This document shows, one piece after another, positions 12,391 to 25,254 of a stretch of DNA of 64,000 nt. The notes beneath the pieces are model-generated. The model saw only the letters and a program-made list of their open reading frames with translations, was not told the origin of the DNA and made no database searches. Numbering within the stretch: position 1 is the stretch's first letter; each line of letters starts with the position of its first letter. Made by a program: the position numbers and the translations under genes. The DNA is taken from positions 2,790,001 through 2,854,000 of the forward strand of contig OZ176057.1 in the NCBI GenBank assembly GCA_964247055.1, written 5' to 3'. The stretch is from Paragordius varius (Eukaryota > Nematomorpha).

Positions 12391-13690
12391 GTAAACAAGT
12401 AAAGGGTGTAGCGTCGGAAGATCGTCGGCCACCTGCCGTCAAGGCAATCCCTACCCACCCGTAATGCATTGAGCTTCAGAGCGGGGAAGCACATCGGAGG
12501 TTGGGGTTGACGTTAGTATCTACATACATAAATAAATGCCTTCATGTTAGATGTGTTAATGGGAGTTAATATAGCTAATAAGCTATATATATATATTTTA
12601 AAAGAAATGTTAATATCGCCTGGTTAGGTAGGTAAAAGCAATATTTAAGTTTAAATAACCGTACAAACAGGGTTTGATTACTCCAGAAAGTAATGTCAAA
12701 GATCTATGTCGGGTCAAATGTAGAGTTAATTTTAAGCTCTTATCCTTAATGTGGAAGGGGGTCTTCTTTTGCTTCTAAATGAGTATGGCCTTTAGGTAAA
12801 CCAATTTTGGAGATATTAGACATTACAAGCGTCAACGTTACCCCTTCGTGCGACCATGTTTCAGTTGTACCTTCAACTGGGACGCTAACCCGGGATAAGT
12901 GGTCGTTGAGCTTGCTCTGAGCTAAGTCTCAACTCCGACCAACAGAGATGTCGGAGATTGGTAACCAGCCCTGCTCAAATATCAGCGGCTACAACATTGC
13001 TCTCCAGGACGTCGTCCCACAATAATTGGCTAATAGTCTACTCAGAGTCGCGTCTTGCATGCTTTATACATTCAGTGGTACATTTTGTTCGTGGGATATC
13101 TGTGGGAAGCAGTCTATATTAACTAACTGTATAGGTGTTTACCATTAACAGATTTTGTTGTAAATATTACATCAATACTAACTGACTTTAACAGAGCGTT
13201 GTAAAATAAAAATTTATACCTTAATTACATTAATACTGACATTAACAAAGCGTTGTAAAATAAAAATTTATACCCTAGTTACATCAATACTAACTGACAT
13301 TAACAGAGCGTTGTAAAATATAATTTATACCTTATCCAGCAGTGGGAATTAACCTTAAAATACTACCGACTTCGCAATAGTATCATTCAATCTGGAGCAA
13401 AGTATCCGGTTCAAATAAAAGTTGAATATTGGTAATCAGCCCTCAAATATCAGCGGTTCCGATGTCATCGTCATATAGCATAGAATTTTGCGTTTGTTTC
13501 CAACGGGATAGGATTAGTAACTCTGGTGCGTTTCCTCGTTGTCAAGAGCTTAAAAGTGATCGAGGTTTTCGGGGTATAAACGTAATCGCGTTCATCAGCG
13601 CAGCTTCAAGAGCTTAGTTGGCCACAGTTATAGAAGTTTTTTCGGTAAGTTTTAAAGATCGAGGTCATTAAGGATTTACAGTCATTGTTC
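12391..13690. other. GC-richer island of unknown nature
   Basis: Base composition is clearly richer in G+C than the surroundings, notably 12400-12500 and 12820-13060. It holds a 7-bp perfect hairpin (CTCCGAC ... GTCGGAG, 12933-12956), another at AGTTG ... CAACT (near 12862-12877), and an imperfect direct repeat. The direct repeat is TTGGTAACCAGCCCTGCTCA near 12958 and TTGGTAATCAGCCCTCAAAT near 13430, both followed by ATCAGCGG. No long open frame. It could be a non-coding RNA locus, the 5' part of an unrecognised retroelement, or a gene fragment. Confidence 0.4.
13165..13335. repeat. three tandem copies of a ~55-60 bp unit
   Basis: Three successive units share TTAACAGAGCGTTGTAAAAT (second unit ACAAAGCG), each preceded by ACAT(C/T)AATACT and followed by AATTTATACC. 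It lies inside the GC-richer island. Confidence 0.8.
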
Positions 13691-13773
13691 GATTCAAGCC
13701 TGGAGAGGATGTTGCGTCAGCCGGTGCCATACATCAAAAAGTCCTATAGGAAAATGTTGAATACTAACTACGC

Positions 13774-14072
13774 TCCACTCAAAGTTGTTGTCCATTATTT
13801 ATTCTCTTTTTTTTTAGTATATGGTTATAAATTTAATTAATTGTTTGTTGACATGGTTTAAACCACTCTCAATGACAAATGGTTTTAATTTATCATTTAA
13901 GAGAAAAGAAACAACAATAAACGTTTTTGAAAATTGTATATAAAGCACCATTTTATCCATACTAATTTTTATATATTTTTTTACGCTGAGGACGGACACA
14001 CGTTAAAACCGAAACCGTTCGCGAATTTTATTTATTCTATGATACGTTTTAAATAAATTTCCATATTTTTAT
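13774..14072 (+). repeat. PLE left terminal direct repeat
   Basis: Runs from TCCACTCAAAGTTG to CCATATTTTTAT. It matches the right repeat except for about two substitutions and small length changes. Confidence 0.88.
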
Positions 14073-14639
14073 ACTATTCACGTGTTGAAAATAATTTATA
14101 TTCTTCAATTTATATACCAATATGGTTTATGATCTTCAATTCAAATCTCTTCGTAATGAATTTATTAAATTACGAACAAAAAGATCTCATCTTTTAAATG
14201 ATTTAATTTTTTAAAAAAGATGTTACCACGCTAAATTAATTCCGAATTTTTTAAAAATAAAACACAAATTTCATTATCATTGGTACATACAAAAAATTCG
14301 AGCATGCGAATCAGTGATATTACGTAAATACATTCAAGAAAAATATTATATTCTGAATAAGACTTCTAGTGAGTTACTCAAATTACACATATTATTATCA
14401 AATAATCTTTCAGGCGAATCTTGGATTAAACTACACACGTTTTCGTTTTTTAAAAGTGAAAACATTTTTACAAATATAAAGCTATACATATTAAAAAATT
14501 TAACAACCTTTTTGAAAAAGAAAGAAACAATAAAGTTAGAAATGAAGAGAGATTAATAGCTAATGTTAAAAAACGGTTAGATACTCTAAATGTTAACAAA
14601 ATTAAAAACAACCAAAAGTCGTATAATAATGACATAAAA

Positions 14640-15659
14640 TTGGAACCTACTCATTTAGATAAAAAAGAAACAGACGTATTGATGTCTAAAACACTTCACG
14701 AACAGTTTAAACACCTTTCTATAGATGACCAACCTACCTGCTCAAAATACTACATTGAAGGAAATAACAATAAGGAGAAAAACCCCATCAATAAAAATAA
14801 TTTACATGAATCAATAAAAACAAATCAAGTGACAAACACAGTTAATAATAACAACGAAAACCTGATCGTAAACATGTCAAACATGGTGCTTAATGACCAT
14901 ATGATCTCAATTTTAAATAAAGGCCTAAAATTTGCTATTTCTCCCTCAGTTGTGCCAGTAGAACAAATTATTTCAAACGTTGAAGCAGGTCTCTCTCGTA
15001 TAGATCCAAAAATAGCTGACATCATCAGAATGCAAGTCGTATCTATCCTTAAGAACAACAAAGATGAAAGAAGGCGATCAAACATATCACGTGAACAATA
15101 TATAGCATTAAAAGAGTTGAAAAATAATAATGATATTTTTATTTCAAACTCTGACAAAGGAAACCAAGTAGTTATAATGAACTTGTTAGACTATAATCAA
15201 AAAATACAACATATTTTAGAAGATACATCCAAATATAAAAAGATCACACGATGCCCTTTTAACACATTACATATAAATGTTAAAAAAATGATAAAATCAT
15301 CTCCCATTCCCTCACATTTACACAATTCGTTAATTCCTCAATGCCCTATTAATCCCAGTATGTATGGTGTCCCAAAAACGCATAAAAAGGATGTTCCACT
15401 GCTTCCAATTGTATCCACCAAAAATTCATCTTTATATGGTTTGGCACAGCATTTATCAGAATATTTGCAACCCTTCTTAAAAAACAAATTAAAAAATTCG
15501 TTTGAATTTATTGATAAAATAAGGGATATACAAGTAGCTGAAACCGATTTATTAATAAGTTTAGATGTGGAAAGCCTCTTTACCAGTGTACCCCTCAAGG
15601 AGTTAACCCATCTTCTTAAACATCTAAAGGTGGATGCGAAATATATTTCCTTTGTATAA
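14640..15659 (+). CDS. PLE open frame, N-terminal part of reverse transcriptase
   Basis: Encodes 339 residues. The C-terminal half has Penelope-type RT features: a SDKGNQVVIM block near residue 170, VPKTHKKDVPLLPIVS near 245, and a core aspartate motif LLISLDVESLFTSVP near 300. The N-terminal 130 residues are Lys/Asn-rich and not recognised. Catalytic YVDD and the endonuclease lie in the following frame. It acts, in the family, in target-primed reverse transcription. Best read as part of one element rather than a host gene. Confidence 0.8.
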   Translation: MEPTHLDKKETDVLMSKTLHEQFKHLSIDDQPTCSKYYIEGNNNKEKNPINKNNLHESIKTNQVTNTVNNNNENLIVNMSNMVLNDHMISILNKGLKFAISPSVVPVEQIISNVEAGLSRIDPKIADIIRMQVVSILKNNKDERRRSNISREQYIALKELKNNNDIFISNSDKGNQVVIMNLLDYNQKIQHILEDTSKYKKITRCPFNTLHINVKKMIKSSPIPSHLHNSLIPQCPINPSMYGVPKTHKKDVPLLPIVSTKNSSLYGLAQHLSEYLQPFLKNKLKNSFEFIDKIRDIQVAETDLLISLDVESLFTSVPLKELTHLLKHLKVDAKYISFV

Positions 15660-15694
15660 ATAATAATTTTTTTGAATTCAATGATAATTTTTAC

Positions 15695-16690
15695 TTGCAG
15701 AAAGACGGGTTACCGATGGGTTTCCCAATTTCCCCCATTCTAGCTGATCTTTTTATGGAAACATTTGAAAATCAATTTATATTAAATTATTTTTTAAAAC
15801 CAAAATTTTATACCCGGTATGTGGACGATATGTTTATCATTTGGCCACATACAAGAACTGATCTCTCCTTATTTTTAGATTATATAAATTCGAATCCTTT
15901 TAACATACGGTTAACCGTCGAATTTGAGGCTAACCGATCACTACCATTTTTAGATGTTTTAATTACTCGAAATGACACAACATTGTCATACAGTTTTTAT
16001 CAAAAACCCACTCATTCCAATACCTATTTACATAAAAGTTCTTACCACAACTCGTTACAAAAAAAGAATGTTTTGAAAAATCAAATCTTTCGCCGGCTTA
16101 AACTGACAGATAATGCAAATAAAAATATTATAACAGAGCGCTTTGTGGAAACCTTTTTAAAAAATGGATATTCTGCAAACGATATCCATCGAGCAATTTT
16201 ATCACTAAATAATACCAAAGAAAACACAAAAAATTATAAGTTTTTTATTTCATTACCATATATACAGAACATCACCGATCGCATAGCTCACACTTTAAAG
16301 CAATTTGACATTGGTGTGGGGTTTAAACCAGGTCTTAAATTAAAAACTTTTTTATCAAATAATAATAAATCCAAATTAAATTATCCAGGGGTGTATAAAG
16401 TTCCATGCGAGTGTGGCAAGGTATATATCGGCCAAACCGCAAGGAAAGTTAAAACACGCCTGAATGAACACAAGTATAACATAAAGAATGGAGATTTTAA
16501 GAGTTGTATTGCGGAACATTGTTGGAAGGAAAATCATAATGTTTCTTTTGACAATGTCAGTTGCATTACAATTTTCAATAATAATCAAAGGCTTACGCGG
16601 GAATCATTAGAGATTCTCAAAGGAAACAACTTTAACCGAGAGGAGGGACAAAAGATGAGTGATATATGGAAAGTCATTCTTGATGATTGA
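15695..16690 (+). CDS. PLE open frame, RT palm/thumb and GIY-YIG endonuclease
   Basis: Encodes 331 residues. RT motifs QKDGLPMGFPISPILADLF (near residue 2), FYTRYVDDMFIIW (near 42) and LPFLDVLITR (near 84) are all present, followed by a thumb region. Near residue 230 the GIY-YIG nuclease begins: GVYKVPCECGKVYIGQT, then an RLNEH helix. In endonuclease-bearing Penelope elements this domain nicks the target DNA. The frame ends in a normal stop just before the right terminal repeat. Confidence 0.85.
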   Translation: MQKDGLPMGFPISPILADLFMETFENQFILNYFLKPKFYTRYVDDMFIIWPHTRTDLSLFLDYINSNPFNIRLTVEFEANRSLPFLDVLITRNDTTLSYSFYQKPTHSNTYLHKSSYHNSLQKKNVLKNQIFRRLKLTDNANKNIITERFVETFLKNGYSANDIHRAILSLNNTKENTKNYKFFISLPYIQNITDRIAHTLKQFDIGVGFKPGLKLKTFLSNNNKSKLNYPGVYKVPCECGKVYIGQTARKVKTRLNEHKYNIKNGDFKSCIAEHCWKENHNVSFDNVSCITIFNNNQRLTRESLEILKGNNFNREEGQKMSDIWKVILDD

Positions 16691-16712
16691 TTCCATATGG
16701 ACTCTTTTGTTT

Positions 16713-17013
16713 TCCACTCAAAGTTGTTGTCCATTATTTATTCTCTTTTTTTTAGTATATGGTTATAAATTTAATTAATTGTTTGTTGACATGGTTTAAA
16801 CCACTCTTAATGACAAATGGTTTTAATTTATCATTTAAGAGAAAAGAAACAACAATAAACGTTTTTAAAAATTGTATATAAAGCACCATTTTATCCATAC
16901 TAATTTTTATATATTTTTTTACGCTGAGGACGGACACACGTTAAAATGTCCGAAACCGTTCGCGAATTTTATTTATTCTATGATACGTTTTAAATAAATT
17001 TCCATATTTTTAT
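16713..17013 (+). repeat. PLE right terminal direct repeat with a hammerhead-like core
   Basis: Second copy of the terminal repeat. Inside it CTGAGGA (16924-16930) is followed by a 5-bp stem GGACA/TGTCC (16932-16936 with 16947-16951) and GAAA (16952-16955), in the order of a hammerhead ribozyme core. One extra base sits between the first motif and the stem, and no convincing cleavage site or stem I was found. The left repeat lacks part of this stem. Hammerheads are known in Penelope terminal repeats, but this one is only a candidate. Confidence 0.55.
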
Positions 17014-17289
17014 GGTAAAATGTAGCTTGACTTTTTTAAGTTAACTATTTACATTTTCTAACCATAATATTCATATATTTTGCAAAGATTTATAAATAAT
17101 TATCGAAAAATGGCGGGGAAAAAAGATTAACATGAGAATTTTTTTACAATTTTACATAAAAAATTTATGCGCTTAAAAGAATGAAGAAAGTATATTTTGA
17201 AATACAGAATAGGACATTTTATTTCTTCTAAAATGGGCTTGTTCTTTTCAAATGAAGATATGGAGGAATTTTCAATAAAAGTATATAGG

Positions 17290-17960
17290 AATTTTGACAT
17301 GAAATATTTTTTAAACTATGCCTAATTTTTATAAAATTTTTATTAATGCGTACTTTAAACTACGTTTAAGAAACATGAAAACGATATAACGCTTTTAGAT
17401 ATTATAAAAACACTTTTGCTGTATATTTTGATGTAGATGAAAATAAGTATCCCTTTAGAATTTAAATTTATATATTTTCGAATTTCGGTGAATTTTATAA
17501 AAAATTTTTATATTTGATATATAATTAAGGAAGACAATTATTTATAAAAATTTTGAGGTGATAGAAATGTTTAGGACAATATAATATAAATAGGTGTTTT
17601 TATGTTATATAAAAAGGTTATACCGTGTCCAACATGCCAAAAATAGTAAACATCAACTATTGCTAAAAATTTAATTTCTAAATAAATATGAATTTCTTAA
17701 AAATATTTATGTCAAAAAATAGATATAATATTTTATGGCTTAATCCTGGCATTTTTGCGTTTATTTTAAAAAATCTAGCCAATTTAAGTAGAGCGAAAGT
17801 TTTTTGGGACTTTCAACGCCCACTAAAAATTAATTTTTTTGAAAAATATAGTTTTTTATAGGTAGTACGATACATATCTTCTGCCCCAGAAATGTAAATA
17901 ACTTTCTTTCATAACCTACAATGGCAATAATATCGTTATGAAAATTCTAGATTCTTATAT
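17290..17960. repeat. dispersed repeat R1, copy 3
   Basis: Diverged relative of 3590-4400 and 11060-11740, sharing the AATAACTTTCTTTCATAAC-like motif near 17895 and a similar order of short motifs. It ends about 250 bp upstream of the ubiquitin start. At 17940-17947 it contains GAAAATTC, which resembles a single heat-shock-element pair. Confidence 0.45.
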
Positions 17961-18198
17961 CAGTATATATATTACGCAGGCTGCTGCGGACCCATATTTG
18001 AATGGATTTATGATAATTTAAATGAGCTAAATTAGATGCAAATATAATGTATTAATTTAACCGACACATATAAAGGAAATTAGTAAACGAACTTAAATAA
18101 TTGTTTATATTATTGTGTTTACTCAAGGACAAATCATACTTTCATTTATCCACCATTTTCTTTGTTACGTCATTCTTTTGTTAGTAATACTTTTTTAA

Positions 18199-20187
<1,989 letters not shown>

Positions 20188-20674
20188 ATTTTTTCACATT
20201 TACTCACTTATTTTCACACTTTTTATTACAACTGTTTAATTTTTAACTGTATGCTATGATTTAACATCTAATTTTTTTTTATTTCAATGTTCTATCCCAT
20301 TTAATCCCAAACTCTTCTTGTCTTGTGTTTCCTTGAGCTGTCATTTAATTTCAAAATCTTGCCTGTTTATTTAACAAATAATATTTTGTCATATATACGC
20401 AAACAGAATAAATAATGTTATTTTACCTTTGTTTGAGATGTAATGAAAATTTTTGAATATATAAATAAAAAAATGCTTTCCTTGTTTTAACGCTATTAAT
20501 TTTGATTTGAAATGGGCATTCAATGAATATAATACGTTTTTATTTTTAAGCGATATGAGAATTTGGTCAAAATTTTAATCGTTCATATAAATATTAAATC
20601 TATAAATTTGTTTGGGCTCATAATTACATAGAGAAAAGCATAAATATATAAATTATATCAAATGTGAATTGTTT
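20188..20674. other. polyubiquitin 3' flank
   Basis: Contains the 3' untranslated region. Candidate poly(A) signals are AATAAA near 20408 and 20465. Nothing else recognised. Confidence 0.5.
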
Positions 20675-20682
20675 ACATTACT

Positions 20683-20974
20683 TGGTGGGGTACACGCTGC
20701 CGGCGGACAATTAGGAAATCCATAATTTGCAAAAATATGCCCACAAATTTTTGATATGATATTTCTTATGCAATTTTTCTGAATGAGTCTATTCGTTTGG
20801 CAACGAAGTAGAAAATAGAAAAAAATTGTTATATTGTGTTTACATTTTACAGTCTCGTGTTTAAAATGGAATAAAATATTTAGGAGTGCCTATATATATT
20901 TCGAATGCGGTCCGCCGTGCTTTTTGAGTTAAAAATGTGGCCCTCGAAGCCATTTGTGTTGGACATCCAATTAT
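20683..20974. mobile_element. non-autonomous hAT (MITE), 292 bp
   Basis: Flanked by a perfect 8-bp duplication ACATTACT (20675-20682 and 20975-20982). The right end reads GTGTTGGACATCC, the inverse of a common hAT terminus, and the left end is an imperfect match (GGTGGGGTACACG). No coding capacity. A diverged relative lies at 50770-51015. Confidence 0.7.
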
Positions 20975-21240
20975 ACATTACTTCTTAGCATAAAATTTAC
21001 AAACATATTTAACTGTTTAATAGGCGAAACAAAACGGATAAAATAATAGAGGTTTGTGTGCAAAATTTTTATTTGTTGGCTACCTAGTTTCGAAAAATTT
21101 AAAGAAAATAAAAATTGGACAAAAGTGAAAACTTAGTGTAATTAACGATAAAAAAATAATGATAAAATTTGAGATATTGTGGTTTATTATCATTTCAAAA
21201 GATATTTACACTTTATAAATAGCCTAAAATCATATAGTTA

Positions 21241-24200
21241 GAATAATAATAATAATAATTACATTATATGATATCACTCTTTCGAGCGGTCATATTCGTA
21301 AACTATTTCGCCATAGAACCCTGTCTAAGGCGTCTTCGCGTTTTAGGTTCAGTTTTACCATGTCCCTCTTAACTGTATCTATCCATCGCGTTTTAGGGCA
21401 CCCTTTTCCCCTCTTGCCTTTTACAATATAATCATCAATCATTTTACCAATGTAATTTTTATCTCTTCTTTCAACATGTCCAAACCATCTTAAACGATTT
21501 ACCATCATCTTTTGCGTTACCGATTTGATTTCCGTACTTCCTCTTATGTAGACATTCTTCACCTTGTCATTCCTCGTTACACCGCACATCAATCTAAGCA
21601 TTCTCATTTCAGTAACCTCAAAGTGTCTCTCTTCTGATTTCTTTATTGCCCATGTCTGTGAGTTGTACATCATTGTTGGTTGTACAACAGCACTGTAAAT
21701 CTTACCCTTTACTTTTAGGTCAATATTTTTGTCGCACAAAACACTTGAGATCTTTTTATAATTTGCCCAACTATTTCGAATTCTTAAATTAATATCAAGT
21801 GTTAAAGAACCATCAGCTGCTAATATCGCTCCTAAATATTTGCATTCTTCCTGACCTTTTAATACCCACCCTTCTTCTAATTCTATTTCTCGTTTTTTCC
21901 CGCCAAAATTTATCAGTTCCGTTTTCTTTTTGTTAACTTTTAATCCGCATCGTCGTAACACATCAATCCATTTACCCACCGATTCTTTTAATTCATGCAA
22001 CTCGTCTGACAGCACTATTAGGTCGTCTGCATAAAGAAAATACCAGCCATCGTGTTGTCCTACTTCTTTTGTAATTTCGTCCATGCATATTATAAATAAT
22101 AACGGGCTGATTGCAGACCCCTGATAGACCCCTTCGTTTATTTTAATAGGACCTGATATTCTCTGGTGTGTTTTAATTTTCGTTTGGTGTGATTCATACA
22201 TGCTTTTTAAAATCTTTATGTAACTTTCAGGGACCTTTTTTCGTCTTAAGCTCCACCATATTGTGCTCCGAGGTATTCTGTCAAATGCCTTTTCAATATC
22301 AATACAAATACCATGCAACTCCTTTTTCATTTCTAAATGCTTCTCGATTAGCCTTCTTACTGCGTGAATTGGATCAATGGTGGATTTTCCTGGAATAAAA
22401 CCAAATTGATTACCCTCTATACTAACCATTTTTCTTATTCTTTTCTCTAGTACTTTCTCAAATAACTTCATTGTATGCGACATCAATCTTATCCCTCTGT
22501 AATTATTACAATCATTAATATCTCCTTTACCCTTGAAAATGGGAACAGTGAAACTCTCCTTCCATTCGGTTGGTATCATACCTGTAGTAACTACATTATT
22601 AAAAATATCCGCTAAAAATTCAATACCTTTCTCTGACAATATTTTCCAACAGTTTATGTTAATATCGTCTGGACCTGCAGCCTTATTTATTGACATCTCT
22701 TCTAAACCAGCCTGGACTTCTTCTTTTGTTATACTTTCAATATGCGCAGATTTATAATCTGGTGTTTCGGGTAAACTTGTTTCACTGACGCCCAATTCAA
22801 GATCCTGGAAATATTCTTTCCACCTTTTCAATATTTTCGCTTCCTCAACGAGTAATTTGCCTTTTTTATCTTTAATAGCTGTCGCGTAAGGAGGCAAGTC
22901 CAGCTTTCTTCTGTGTCTTTGTCTAGCAATTTTAAAAACTTTGTTTAGACCTTGCTTACTGTTCAACTCTTCATATAATGATGCCGTCTTTTCTTTTTTG
23001 ACCAATCTTACAAGCCTTTTAAGTTCCTTATTAATCCTTTTATATTTTTCCTTGTCTTCTGCTTGGTGGGTGAACCTCCACGTTTTAAAAGCTTTTCTTT
23101 TCTCTCGCGATTTTAGAATTATTTTTTCGTCTTTCAGCCATGCCTCTCTATAAACCTGGTTTCTGCCACCTTTCATTCCGCATACCTTAACTCCCGCCTC
23201 TCTTATTTTTTTTGCCACCAGAGACCAAACACTTTCTGGGTCACTGTTCCTCTCTAGTATGCCTACCGTTTCTACAAATCTTTCTTTACTGTTTCTTAGA
23301 GAATCCCATTTAATTACCTTCGGCGCTATAAGCTTAGGCTTTTTGGCATTTATTGGTATATCTGTCATATATTTACACATAATTAAATTGTGTTGTGTGC
23401 TAATCTGCAAGTTAGGTATCACTTTGCAGTCCAAAACAAACTTTAAAGACTTTCGTGGCACTAGAATATAATCAATTTGTGACTTCTTATTTCCACTTTC
23501 GTAGGTAATTAAGTGGCTCTCCCTTTTCGTAAAAAAAGTATTTGTTATAGCAAAGTTATAAGATTGGGCAAATCTTAATAAACTAGCCCCTTCTTCATTT
23601 ATAACCCCGTAACCTTTTCCGCCGTGCCAAGGCTCAAAACCTCTCCTATTTTGTCCCACGTGCCCGTTGAAATCACCACAAAATATAATTTCTCTGTCTT
23701 TCGTTAATGAAGTCATTTCTGCGTCTAACAAATCATAAAATTTATCTTTCTCTGGTTTAGTTAAACCTATCTGGGGGGCATAAACGCTAAAGATAGTAAA
23801 AACCCTCTTATTTAACAATACGTCGACACTTATGATTCTACTGTCAGCACGTCTAACCTCAATTACTTGATTGGCAAATCTTGGGCACACTATTATGGCA
23901 ACCCCACAGTAACCATCCGTAGAACCTGAATAAAACATTTTATAATTACCCTCTAACGTCTTAGTACCATTTCCACGGTATCTGGTCTCCTGAATGCACA
24001 AAAAATTTACTTTTTTTACCCTCATAGTTTCAACTAGATCATATAACTTACTTTTTAACGAACCAACATTTATACTGGCAAAACACATTCTACAACCTTC
24101 CTTATCCCTATTGGCCCCTACCTCCGTGCAGCGACTGGCCGGGTCTGGCCTGCACGCCTTACAAAAAACACTCATAAAAAACAAAAATACAATAAAGAAG

Positions 24201-24504
24201 AATAATGTAGATAATAAACACTAAGATATATAGTAACTAATATATAAAGCAACTAAAAAAGAATCAAAAGATTTTAACCAAAAATATAATAATAATAATA
24301 ATAATCTAAAAGAGAATCAAAAATTTTAACCAAAAATATAATAATAATAGTAATTAAAAAAGAGAAATACATAAATATATATCAATTAGTAAAAATGAAA
24401 TAAAAAAGAATACGAATCCTATTGAATTGGAATATTTTACTAAGGTAATTTTGTGCATTTTTTGAAAGAATCAGAAAAACTGATAAAAGATAGAATAAAC
24501 TTGG
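21241..24504 (-). mobile_element. RTE-like LINE, apparently full length
   Basis: A minus-strand non-LTR retrotransposon inside the left arm of FB-1; the arm resumes near 24505. One long open frame (21290-24184), a very short 3' UTR and a 3' tail of ATT repeats (21243-21260) fit the RTE group. The 5' leader (24185-24504) holds two tandem copies of a ~50-bp unit ending in AAAATATAATAATAATA. No clear target duplication was read. Confidence 0.8.
21290..24184 (-). CDS. LINE protein: APE endonuclease and reverse transcriptase, intact
   Basis: Encodes 964 residues without a break. The N-terminal APE-type endonuclease has QETR (65-68), GDFNGHVG (169-176), SQIDYILV (235-242) and a histidine in STQHN (near 263). 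The reverse transcriptase follows, with FRGI-like YRGIRLMSH (562-570), core motif CIDIEKAFDRI (627-637), GVYQGSAISP (685-694) and catalytic YADD (718-721). The C-terminus has RWFGHVERRD and a basic GKRGKGCPKTRWIDTV block, common in this family. The endonuclease would nick the target and the RT copy the RNA in place. The similarity pattern is that of proteins often mislabelled craniofacial development protein 2. All key residues that can be checked are present. Confidence 0.9.
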   Translation of the reverse strand: MFFMSVFCKACRPDPASRCTEVGANRDKEGCRMCFASINVGSLKSKLYDLVETMRVKKVNFLCIQETRYRGNGTKTLEGNYKMFYSGSTDGYCGVAIIVCPRFANQVIEVRRADSRIISVDVLLNKRVFTIFSVYAPQIGLTKPEKDKFYDLLDAEMTSLTKDREIIFCGDFNGHVGQNRRGFEPWHGGKGYGVINEEGASLLRFAQSYNFAITNTFFTKRESHLITYESGNKKSQIDYILVPRKSLKFVLDCKVIPNLQISTQHNLIMCKYMTDIPINAKKPKLIAPKVIKWDSLRNSKERFVETVGILERNSDPESVWSLVAKKIREAGVKVCGMKGGRNQVYREAWLKDEKIILKSREKRKAFKTWRFTHQAEDKEKYKRINKELKRLVRLVKKEKTASLYEELNSKQGLNKVFKIARQRHRRKLDLPPYATAIKDKKGKLLVEEAKILKRWKEYFQDLELGVSETSLPETPDYKSAHIESITKEEVQAGLEEMSINKAAGPDDININCWKILSEKGIEFLADIFNNVVTTGMIPTEWKESFTVPIFKGKGDINDCNNYRGIRLMSHTMKLFEKVLEKRIRKMVSIEGNQFGFIPGKSTIDPIHAVRRLIEKHLEMKKELHGICIDIEKAFDRIPRSTIWWSLRRKKVPESYIKILKSMYESHQTKIKTHQRISGPIKINEGVYQGSAISPLLFIICMDEITKEVGQHDGWYFLYADDLIVLSDELHELKESVGKWIDVLRRCGLKVNKKKTELINFGGKKREIELEEGWVLKGQEECKYLGAILAADGSLTLDINLRIRNSWANYKKISSVLCDKNIDLKVKGKIYSAVVQPTMMYNSQTWAIKKSEERHFEVTEMRMLRLMCGVTRNDKVKNVYIRGSTEIKSVTQKMMVNRLRWFGHVERRDKNYIGKMIDDYIVKGKRGKGCPKTRWIDTVKRDMVKLNLKREDALDRVLWRNSLRI

Positions 24505-24983
24505 GAATCAGATCAAAAAAATCGCGTTTTTCTATCAACATAAAAAGACAGAATAAAATTTATGAAACTATATTAAAATAAATTTTTCAATTATTTACCA
24601 GCTAAACTCACTATTAATATCCTAACATTAATATTTTATTTAGTAATAAAAATTAAAACTAAAAAAATAGTGTTTTTTATTTTTTTGTCATCTAGTTTAT
24701 GAGTGTATAAAAAATTTAATGTTTTATTTTTGAATATTACATGAACGGTAATTACAAATATATGTAACAAAATAGCATTCACAAGTAGTGGAATATCAAC
24801 TAAAAATCCGTAATCCCTGTAAAAATATCAATTTCTGTTATAACAAATCTGTTACAGGGATTTCATTACTTTCAAAATCTATTTTACATAAATTTATATA
24901 CATTATAAATCCCGGTCATGTCAGATTCAAAATAAAACAGTTAATTTTTTATACTCTAAACCATACAAAGCGCTGAAAAAATA

Positions 24984-25254
24984 CAGTAATTGAAATTATA
25001 AGGACAAAACGTAAAATAAAGACAAACATTTATCTAAAAGACAGCCAAACTTTTCTAAACCTTAATTTTTCCTATATAAGCTATTTAGTATTGTAAATTG
25101 TATAATTGTTATTAGTAATATATAGCTCTACTTCCACTTTGCTATTTTAAACAATGGGTTTTAAAACAAATCAAGATTTATAAAGTATGGTTGTTTTAGA
25201 AAAAAATATTTGTCCATATAATTTTACGTTTTGTCCGTATAATTTTAGTTGCTG
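24984..25254. mobile_element. Tc1/mariner-type MITE family T, copy 1
   Basis: Inverted ends CAGTAATTGAAATTATAAGG and the complement of CAGCAACTAAAATTATACGG, flanked by TA on both sides (24982-24983, 25255-25256). It is 271 bp and non-coding, inserted in the right arm of FB-1. Further copies are at 52360-52577 and 59715-59974, both in introns of the secreted host gene. Confidence 0.8.

Larger units (their letters stand above)
13774..17013 (+). mobile_element. Penelope-like retroelement (PLE) with direct terminal repeats
   Basis: Two near-identical direct repeats, 13774-14072 and 16713-17013, flank a coding region. That region encodes a Penelope-type reverse transcriptase with an RT catalytic YVDD and a C-terminal GIY-YIG endonuclease (GVYKVP ... 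KVYIGQT). This layout is typical of Penelope elements, whose terminal copies are called pseudo-LTRs. The repeats differ at only a few positions over ~300 bp, so insertion or turnover was recent. The coding region is nearly whole but broken, with about two breaks. Confidence 0.9.

Noticed and set aside
12780-12850. Spliced-leader or snRNA gene suggested by an AATTTTGGAG Sm-like site after AGGTAAAC
   Set aside because: The possible donor is only a few bases from the Sm-like site, and no flanking stem-loops fit the expected layout.
17940-17950. Heat-shock element upstream of polyubiquitin (GAAAATTC)
   Set aside because: Only one clean unit pair is present, it lies within a dispersed repeat, and such motifs are frequent by chance in AT-rich DNA.
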